Positions 59,564 through 64,000 of a DNA stretch of 64,000 bases are shown here, piece after piece. The notes beneath the pieces were generated by a model. That model was given only the letters and a program-made list of their open reading frames with translations, did no database searches and was not told the DNA's origin. Where the stretch lies: positions 85,995 to 149,994 of the forward strand of contig CACZHP010000008.1 in the NCBI GenBank assembly GCA_902780935.1, written 5' to 3'. The DNA comes from an uncultured Bacteroidia bacterium (GTDB lineage Bacteria > Bacteroidota > Bacteroidia > Bacteroidales > UBA932). The stretch's first letter is position 1. Every line of letters starts with the position of its first letter. The position numbers and the translations under genes were made by a program.

Positions 59564-59640
59564 GTTGCGCCAAGTGGCGTGAGGTGGCGTGAGGTTGCGC
59601 CAAGTTACGTGAGATTGCTCCAAGTGGCGTGAGGTTGCGA
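59564..59640. repeat. 20-bp degenerate tandem repeat
   Basis: About four degenerate units of GTTGCGCCAAGTGGCGTGAG (for example ATTGCTCCAAGTGGCGTGAG), ending 38 bases before the sigma factor start. With the 11-bp repeat this fills the leader region of the sigma gene; I see no standard promoter box here. Confidence 0.65.
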
Positions 59641-59677
59641 AAGGTTGGAAGGTTGCGGGGTTTTGATTGGTAACGAG

Positions 59678-60265
59678 ATGACTAGGGAAGAGTCCATAGA
59701 GTTTTATAAGAGGTATTCACGGAAGTTGTTTAATGTCAGCTTCCGGATTGTCGGGGACCATGCTTTGGCGGAGGAGATTATGCAGGACACGGTCTTGAAG
59801 TTCTTCCGGTTTGTCGGGGAGGTGGAGATGGCCGATCGGGTCGGCGGAGATTCTTCGCTGGCGCTCGGAATGACAGGAGGGACGCTCAGAATGACAGATG
59901 TGGCGGGCCTGAAGGCTATCGAGGCGTGGTTGGTGAGGACGTGTGTGAGGGGTTCGATCGATGCTTTGAGGCGGCTCAAGAGGGAGCGGGAGTTTCTGGG
60001 GGAGTATGAGACGTGGCAGGAAAGTGCGGCTGAGGCGGGGCAAGAAAGCTCGAGCGGAGAGAGTGGGCGGATCACAGTGGAGGATGTGAAGAAAGCGATG
60101 GGCGCTCTGCCGTCTCCGTACAGATTAATCCTGACGCTGGTCTTGATAGATGGGCTGGATTATGAGGAGATAAGCGAGATCACTGGGGAGAAGGAAGGTG
60201 CTTTGAGGACGCGTTTCTCAAGGGCAAGGAGGATGCTGGCGGAGAGGCTGAAAGAGGGGCGGTAA
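59678..60265 (+). CDS. ECF-type RNA polymerase sigma factor with repeat insert
   Basis: A 195-residue sigma-70 factor. Region 2 (FYKRYSRKLFNVSFRIVGD, ALAEEIMQDTVLKFFRFVG) and region 4 (ALPSPYRLILTLVLIDGLDYE, EEISEITGEKEGALRTRFSRA) are complete. Between sigma 2.2 and 2.3-2.4, residues about 57-73 (DSSLALGMTGGTLRMTD) come from a P5 repeat; the chain then resumes with AIEAWLVRTCVRGSIDALRR. ATG 59678 was chosen; a TTG at 59645 adds only non-conserved residues. The anti-sigma factor gene follows 16 bases after the stop. Confidence 0.9.
   Translation: MTREESIEFYKRYSRKLFNVSFRIVGDHALAEEIMQDTVLKFFRFVGEVEMADRVGGDSSLALGMTGGTLRMTDVAGLKAIEAWLVRTCVRGSIDALRRLKREREFLGEYETWQESAAEAGQESSSGESGRITVEDVKKAMGALPSPYRLILTLVLIDGLDYEEISEITGEKEGALRTRFSRARRMLAERLKEGR
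59848..59897 (+). repeat. P5 repeat, double form, in the ECF sigma gene
   Basis: GATTCTTCGCTGGCGCTCGG then AATGACAG, followed by a partial second unit GACGCTCAGAATGACAG. The same double arrangement recurs at 61923-61968. Opposite reading direction to the M64 copy. Confidence 0.8.
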
Positions 60266-60281
60266 GGCTGTTAAATTGATT

Positions 60282-60881
60282 ATGGAAATGAATATGAATA
60301 ATTTAGAGGAATACATTAGGTTAAACCGGGAAGCGTTTGATGAGCAGGAAGTTCCGGAAGGGCATCTTTTGCGCTTCGAGGAGCGGCTGGAGACCCTTCG
60401 CTTCGCTCAGGGTGACAGCACTCCGGCGCCGCCACTGGCCACCGGCCGTACTCAGCCGCAGCGAAGCGAGAATGGACGCGGCCGGGGCCAGGTGGCGGGC
60501 CGGAAAAGGCCGTTGATATGGCTTCGCTTCGCTTCAGTGGCTGTGGCAGCGGCAGTGGCGGCGGTTGTCATATTGATGCCCGGGCCGGCCGGGCATGACG
60601 GTAATGTGGCCGGGCATAAGGATTGGTTTGCCGGAGTGGGAAATGACCAGCTCGAGATATGCCAGGCATATTACGGAAAAATGGCGGAATACTATGAGAC
60701 AATCCTGAAGGGGGATTTCGATGGCACGAGGCAGTTCGACCTGGAGGCGATCGCTGGGGAAGGGATCCCATTGGTGGACCAGTTGCCTGATGAAATTGAC
60801 CTGGAGACGAGGGCGGCGGTGCTGAAAGATTATTACGGAGCCCTCCTCGACGGAATGGAAAGATTGAATAAAATATATTAA
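60282..60881 (+). CDS. probable anti-sigma factor, single-pass membrane protein, with repeat insert
   Basis: A 199-residue protein. The cytosolic N-terminus (NNLEEYIRLNREAFDEQEVP, HLLRFEERL) resembles short anti-sigma domains; one membrane helix lies at about 85-105 (FASVAVAAAVAAVVILM). The periplasmic part is helical (YYGKMAEYYETILKGDFD). Residues about 38-74 (LRFAQGDS, PAPPLATGRTQPQRSENGR, GQVAGRK) are repeat-encoded, from P5 followed by P3. The insert extends the linker before the membrane helix. ATG 60282 is preferred to a TTG at 60276. Location directly after the ECF gene supports its role. Confidence 0.78.
   Translation: MEMNMNNLEEYIRLNREAFDEQEVPEGHLLRFEERLETLRFAQGDSTPAPPLATGRTQPQRSENGRGRGQVAGRKRPLIWLRFASVAVAAAVAAVVILMPGPAGHDGNVAGHKDWFAGVGNDQLEICQAYYGKMAEYYETILKGDFDGTRQFDLEAIAGEGIPLVDQLPDEIDLETRAAVLKDYYGALLDGMERLNKIY
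60394..60419 (+). repeat. P5 repeat in the anti-sigma gene
   Basis: CCCTTCGCTTCGCTCAGGGT then GACAGC, the P5 consensus with AGGGT for AGAAT. It is read as LRFAQGDS and directly precedes the P3 element. Confidence 0.75.
60423..60503 (+). repeat. palindromic element P3, copy in the anti-sigma gene
   Basis: 81 bp (27 codons). Arms CCGGCGCCGCCACTGGCC (60423-60440) and GGCCAGGTGGCGGGCCGG (60486-60503). The interior ACCGGCCGTACTCAGCCGC then AGCGAAGCGAGAATGGACGC is identical to the copy at 61840-61920. The outer arm reads CCGGC/GCCGG here and CCGGA/TCCGG there, a compensatory difference. Confidence 0.9.
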
Positions 60882-60894
60882 TAAAGTATTGAAT

Positions 60895-61821
60895 ATGAAA
60901 AGATTAATTATCGTTCTGGCGGCACTGGCCATGGGGCTCGCCGCTTATGCCGGGGATTTTTCCGGCAATTCTGAGAATCCCGGAATCGCTTATACGACAA
61001 AGGAGTACAACCATAAGAATTTCACGGGAATCAGCGTCAGCAGCATCGTGGGTGTCGAGTTGAAAAAGTCGGACACTTGGGGCGTGAGTGTGAATTTACC
61101 CGAGGAACTTGTTGAATATCTGGTAGTTGGTGTTAAGGATAATAACCTTGTCATAGGTTTTAAGACTATCCCTATGAAAGTGCAGAAGCATCTGAGAGAT
61201 TGGAAAGTTACCGCTAATATCTCGATGCCTATCCTGACGAACTTGGAAATGTCAGGGGCGACTAAGTTCTCCACTTCGGACGCGTTTGACATCGGCGAGC
61301 GGACTTTCACGATGGAACTCTCCGGTGCGGCCAAAGCTACGGGAATAAATATCACCGCGAGGGGATTGAAGATGGAGATGGGAGGTGCCACGGGCGCTGA
61401 TGTCACCGGTCTGTTTGATGATGTTAACATCGCGATGGGCGGAGCCTCTAAATGCGATTTCAATATCTCCTCGATCAAACTGAAACAAGAGTTATCTGGC
61501 GCCGCCAAGGCTTATCACAAGGGGGATTTCAATTTCGTAACTCTCGGAGCGTCAGGCGCTGGAGTGTTCTCAATTAAAGGAATGGTCAATAAGATGAATA
61601 TCGATGCATCAGGGGCTGTCAAGGTAGAGACTTATGATGCTGAGATCTCTGACGCTACCGTCAGTTTCTCCGGTGCGGCCTATGGCGAGCTCAATGTGCT
61701 CAAGACTTTGGCTGTCGAATTGAGCGGCGGGGCGAGTGTGCGGTACAAGGATAATGAGGGGCTGGACTTGGATGTCATTTCGATGGGCAGGGGAGCGTCG
61801 CTGAAGCGGGTCGCCAATTAA
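60895..61821 (+). CDS. head GIN domain protein (DUF2807)
   Basis: A 308-residue exported protein; signal peptide MKRLIIVLAALAMGLAAYAG. From residue 30 it is a right-handed beta-helix-like DUF2807 'head GIN' repeat: KNFTGISVSSIVGVELKKSD, NLEMSGATKFSTSDAF, TMELSGAAKATGINITARG, KMEMGGATGADVTG, QELSGAAKAYHKG and so on. The repeated (L/M)(S/G)GA(A/T) steps are regular. Family members are thought to be envelope adhesin or stress proteins, often under ECF control, which fits the preceding sigma/anti-sigma genes. ATG 60895 was chosen over a TTG at 60889. Confidence 0.88.
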   Translation: MKRLIIVLAALAMGLAAYAGDFSGNSENPGIAYTTKEYNHKNFTGISVSSIVGVELKKSDTWGVSVNLPEELVEYLVVGVKDNNLVIGFKTIPMKVQKHLRDWKVTANISMPILTNLEMSGATKFSTSDAFDIGERTFTMELSGAAKATGINITARGLKMEMGGATGADVTGLFDDVNIAMGGASKCDFNISSIKLKQELSGAAKAYHKGDFNFVTLGASGAGVFSIKGMVNKMNIDASGAVKVETYDAEISDATVSFSGAAYGELNVLKTLAVELSGGASVRYKDNEGLDLDVISMGRGASLKRVAN

Positions 61822-61839
61822 TCCGGTCCGCCAACTAGC

Positions 61840-61920
61840 CCGGAGCCGCCACTGGCCACCGGCCGTACTCAGCCGCAGCGAAGCGAGAATGGACGCGGCC
61901 GGGACCAGGTGGCGGTCCGG
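61840..61920 (+). repeat. palindromic element P3, intergenic copy
   Basis: 81 bp, same length as the anti-sigma copy. Arms run from CCGGAGCCGCCACTGG to CCAGGTGGCGGTCCGG. It begins 18 bases after the head GIN stop. An additional GGTCCGCCA just upstream resembles a remnant left arm. A P5 repeat follows with no gap, reversing the P5-P3 order seen in the anti-sigma gene. Confidence 0.88.
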
Positions 61921-61968
61921 AGATTCTTCGCTGCGCTCAGAATGACAGTAGGCGTTCAGAATGACAGC
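61920..61968 (+). repeat. P5 repeat, double form, intergenic
   Basis: GATTCTTCGCTGCGCTCAG then AATGACAG, followed by GCGTTCAGAATGACAG, the same two-unit form as in the ECF sigma gene. It lies 15 bases from the 3' end of the thioesterase-like gene. Confidence 0.8.
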
Positions 61969-61983
61969 AGCTCAAGGACCGGG

Positions 61984-62547
61984 CTAGGCGGTCTGGAGCA
62001 TGGCGCGGCAGAGGGTGTCGGCGCCGGAGCGGGCGAGGAACAGGAAGCTTGAGTCGCAGATCTTCTTGTAGGCGACGGAAAAGTCCTGACGCTCCATGGC
62101 TTTCTCCCTGAAATCCATCTCGATCCTGAGCTGGAGACCCATCGCGGATTCGGCATCAGGCATCGCATCCCTGAATTTGCTTATGAAACGCCTGGCCAGA
62201 CGGGACGGATTCTCCGCGATTTCGGTTTTCTGAGCCGAATTGGGGAGAATCCATTCTATTTTACACCTTCCAATCTCATGTCCCTCAGTATCAGTGATAG
62301 AAACATTTCTGTTTAATAGCGTAACAATATTGTTAAGCCCCGAATCGACCATAATATTGATCGTTTCGCCTTCCAACGGGCGCTCATCTATCTCAAAAGA
62401 ACACCTGGAGAGGAGGCACATCCAGTACCCTTCGCCGATTATTGTCCTGTGGGCGGCATTAAGGATGTATCCGCATAATGAAGCGACAGTAACCCTCCCG
62501 TCTGAAGCGACGGAATCTTTTCCGATCGAATACTCAAAAGTTTTCAT
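61984..62547 (-). CDS. acyl-ACP thioesterase-like protein with an internal deletion
   Basis: A 187-residue relative of bacterial FatA-type thioesterases, which are normally about 245 residues with two hotdog domains. The first hotdog is present (EYSIGKDSVASDGRVTVASL, GYWMCLLSRCSFEIDERPLE, EIGRCKIEWILPN). The extreme C-terminus (RIEMDFREKAMERQDFSVAY, FLFLARSGADTLCRAMLQ) aligns with the usual end. The start of the second hotdog, which in the family carries the DxNxHVN catalytic segment, is absent. The enzyme is therefore probably inactive in hydrolysis or altered. ATG 62547 is used; a TTG at 62571 would add eight residues. Confidence 0.7.
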   Translation of the reverse strand: MKTFEYSIGKDSVASDGRVTVASLCGYILNAAHRTIIGEGYWMCLLSRCSFEIDERPLEGETINIMVDSGLNNIVTLLNRNVSITDTEGHEIGRCKIEWILPNSAQKTEIAENPSRLARRFISKFRDAMPDAESAMGLQLRIEMDFREKAMERQDFSVAYKKICDSSFLFLARSGADTLCRAMLQTA

Positions 62548-62599
62548 GTCTTCTGTCGATATTAAGTTCAACTATTCTTGCGATGCCTAATGGCTGAAA

Positions 62600-62607
62600 C
62601 AAAAATA
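62600..62607 (-). promoter_or_regulatory. -7 box TATTTTTG for the thioesterase-like gene
   Basis: On the minus strand TATTTTTG lies 52 bases upstream of ATG 62547, with TTTTCG (62627-62632) 19 bases further upstream as a possible -33 box. Confidence 0.5.
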
Positions 62608-62669
62608 TAAAACTATGTCCTTGGGACGAAAATGTTGTGGTATTAGTGCTTAAAAATGTGATAAAACCA

Positions 62670-62699
62670 TTGTTTGGCGGAAAAATTGGGTTAATTTTG
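62670..62699 (+). promoter_or_regulatory. promoter of the LytTR regulator gene
   Basis: TTG (62670-62672), a 19-base spacer and a perfect -7 box TAATTTTG (62692-62699). Transcription would start near 62705, within the inverted repeat described separately; the leader is about 50 bases. Confidence 0.65.
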
Positions 62700-62731
62700 T
62701 GACGAAATTAATGCGGTTTTGATTTCGTCAC
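62699..62731 (+). promoter_or_regulatory. 10-bp perfect inverted repeat at the LytTR transcription start
   Basis: GTGACGAAAT (62699-62708) and ATTTCGTCAC (62722-62731) are perfect complements separated by 13 bases. The left arm touches the -7 box, so a bound dimer would block the promoter, and in RNA it would form a hairpin in the 5' leader. Autoregulation by the encoded LytTR protein is possible, but LytTR sites are usually direct repeats. Confidence 0.6.
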
Positions 62732-62756
62732 TTTGTTTTTGAAGTAAATATGTGAT

Positions 62757-63575
62757 ATGGACACTACGCTGAGGATCTCAAAAGGCTACGGGAATCAGGT
62801 CAAATATGCCCTGATCCTGCCCGCTTTCTTTTTCTTTTTCATATTCGTTTACCACCCCTTCTCTTTCAGGGATTTCTTCAACGTTGGCGGGAAGACTTGG
62901 ACCTTCCACCTTCTGATGCTGACTTGCATTATGATCGGTGTCCTGGCTTTGACGCGGCTGGTGTTCAGCGCCTTGTATAAATATATCCCTTTCCGATGGT
63001 GGCATTATCTGATCTGGTGCCTCGGCGAGGTGCTTGTGACCTCGTTCTTCTTCGCGCTCTATATCACCTTGTTCTATATGAAAAGCGGCGGTATGCCGTA
63101 TTTCAATGCCCTTCCGTACGCTTTCAACTTGGTTTTGATGACGTTGATATATCCCTATATCATTTCGATAGCGGTCCGGGTGATCATCAATAAGAATTCC
63201 GACCTCGAGAATGTGGTAAAGGAACCTGAGGAGACGTTGCTTAAGTTCTATGATGAGCACAAGAGGCTTAAACTGACGATTGACCCTGCGGCCGTCATGT
63301 TTATCGCCGCGGACGAGAACTACATCAAAATCAATTATTTGGAGAACGACCGGGTCCGGGTTTACCAGCTGCGGAACTCGATGAAGAGTTTCGAGGCTGA
63401 CGCCGCCAAGCACGGGTTCGTGCGCTGCCACAGGTCATATTACGTCAACCCCCGGCACGTCAAGTTGTTGAGCCGGGGGAAGGACGGGATTATCTATACT
63501 GAGTTCATTCGGGAGGGCGTTGGCCGCATCCCTGTCAGCAAGCAATATTACCAGAAACTGGCCGACATGCTTTAA
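62757..63575 (+). CDS. LytTR-family membrane transcription regulator
   Basis: A 272-residue protein with four membrane helices in residues about 15-145 (ALILPAFFFFFIFVYHPF, LMLTCIMIGVLALTRLVF, LGEVLVTSFFFALYITLF, LMTLIYPYIISIAVRVII). A LytTR DNA-binding domain spans about 165-270 (FIAADENYIKINYLENDR, RVYQLRNSMKSFEADAAKHG, FVRCHRSYYVNPRHVKLLSR, RIPVSKQYYQKL). There is no response-regulator receiver domain and no adjacent kinase, so the membrane part probably senses a signal and controls the tethered domain. The end overlaps the converging S9 peptidase gene by 4 bases. Confidence 0.9.
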   Translation: MDTTLRISKGYGNQVKYALILPAFFFFFIFVYHPFSFRDFFNVGGKTWTFHLLMLTCIMIGVLALTRLVFSALYKYIPFRWWHYLIWCLGEVLVTSFFFALYITLFYMKSGGMPYFNALPYAFNLVLMTLIYPYIISIAVRVIINKNSDLENVVKEPEETLLKFYDEHKRLKLTIDPAAVMFIAADENYIKINYLENDRVRVYQLRNSMKSFEADAAKHGFVRCHRSYYVNPRHVKLLSRGKDGIIYTEFIREGVGRIPVSKQYYQKLADML

Positions 63576-64000
63576 TACTCGAAGCCGAAGTACTCGCCCT
63601 TGCGGTCGGTGGGGACGCCGGACTTCATCCATGCGGGCATCGGGGCGCCCTTCAGGTAGTGGTCGAAGAACTGCTGGAGCCTGCGGGACAGGTCCTTGCA
63701 GTTGCGCCTCTCCACGAGGTTGTGGGCCTCGTCATTATATTCAAGCATCCAGACTGGCTTCCCGAGGCGCCGCAGGTCGGAGAAATATTCGATTCCCTGG
63801 TACCACGGCACGGCGCCGTCGTTGTCGTTGTGCATGATCAGGAGCGGGGTCTGGACCTTGTCGGCGTGGAAGATCGGGGAGTTCTCGATGTAGAGCTCAA
63901 GGCCGCCATCGTCCCAGAGGGTCTTGCCGATTCGGCTCTGGCCGTTCTCATATTGCCCGGCCCTCGTCATGCCTGATTCCCAACGGATTCCGCCGTAAGC
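63572..64000 (-). CDS. prolyl-oligopeptidase family (S9) peptidase, C-terminal part
   Basis: The gene enters from beyond the right edge; 142 codons and TAA 63572-63574 are visible. LLIMHNDNDGAVPWYQGIEY contains the catalytic Asp and YNDEAHNLVERRNCKDLSRR the catalytic His of the alpha/beta-hydrolase domain; YGGIRWESG just inside the window edge lies shortly after where the nucleophile Ser would be. The tail PMPAWMKSGVPTDRKGEYFG is typical of large secreted S9 peptidases in Bacteroidota. Confidence 0.85.
   Translation of the reverse strand, partial: AYGGIRWESGMTRAGQYENGQSRIGKTLWDDGGLELYIENSPIFHADKVQTPLLIMHNDNDGAVPWYQGIEYFSDLRRLGKPVWMLEYNDEAHNLVERRNCKDLSRRLQQFFDHYLKGAPMPAWMKSGVPTDRKGEYFGFEY

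Noticed and set aside
58482-59603. Three long overlapping minus-strand ORFs (up to 373 codons) with repeated PHVPQ / PHMSL / CPTCPS peptides
   Set aside because: They are produced by the REP array, whose 52/62-bp units lack stops in all minus-strand frames. Periods not divisible by three, frame-independent openness and no start context argue against translation.

Overview
The window is a 64 kb, GC-rich, gene-dense stretch of a chromosome from the Bacteroidota, most likely an uncultured Bacteroidales. The evidence is a 286-residue RpoD-type primary sigma factor, TonB-dependent receptors, a GH92 mannosidase, ATP-type PckA, DUF2807 head-GIN and golvesin-like proteins, and promoters of the Bacteroidota form TTTG-N19/20-TAnnTTTG. 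The -7 box here often reads TAnnTTCG. No rRNA, tRNA, CRISPR array or prophage was seen.

Layout. 1-4106: branched-chain aminotransferase followed by a ferredoxin-dependent 2-oxoacid oxidoreductase. 4093-12919: a TonB receptor, an M23 lipoprotein, a large MscS channel, purN, a Stealth/GT2 surface-sugar pair and yqeY. 12977-23678: a 1000-residue glycosidase, pckA, a repeat-disrupted recQ and a two-domain glycosidase ending in GH92. 23740-27244: a probable copper island (TonB receptor, secreted HMA protein, LD-carboxypeptidase). 27247-32215 (minus strand): rsmI-like, folB, mtaB and an MBL hydrolase. 32297-46624: alkaline phosphatase, an amidase/golvesin-VanZ-CBM9-ABC-M28 operon, TPR, YycJ-like MBL, glutathione peroxidase, M64 peptidase and MalY-type lyase. 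46637-50398 (minus strand): dnaN, an exonuclease and a metal/cobalamin-type binding lipoprotein. 50548-56902: degP/htrA, rpoD, argS, ygiQ and a small acidic protein. 56917-59640: an accessory island of tandem repeats and a RAYT (REP-associated tyrosine transposase) flanked by arrays of its probable REP hairpins. 59678-64000: an ECF sigma/anti-sigma pair, a head-GIN protein, a shortened acyl-ACP thioesterase, a LytTR membrane regulator and the end of an S9 peptidase.

The most unusual feature is a set of small palindromic repeats sitting inside protein-coding genes, usually without breaking the frame. At least five sequence families are present. They lie in recQ, an MBL hydrolase, mtaB, an M64 peptidase, a substrate-binding lipoprotein (about 180 extra residues), an ECF sigma factor and its anti-sigma factor; one composite copy is intergenic. 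Several families have conserved interiors but arms that differ between copies while staying complementary within each copy. This resembles the Rickettsia palindromic elements, but the sequences differ and modules abut each other. The RAYT/REP island is separate, with an unrelated hairpin sequence. Functions are inferred from motifs visible in the translations; no database search was run.
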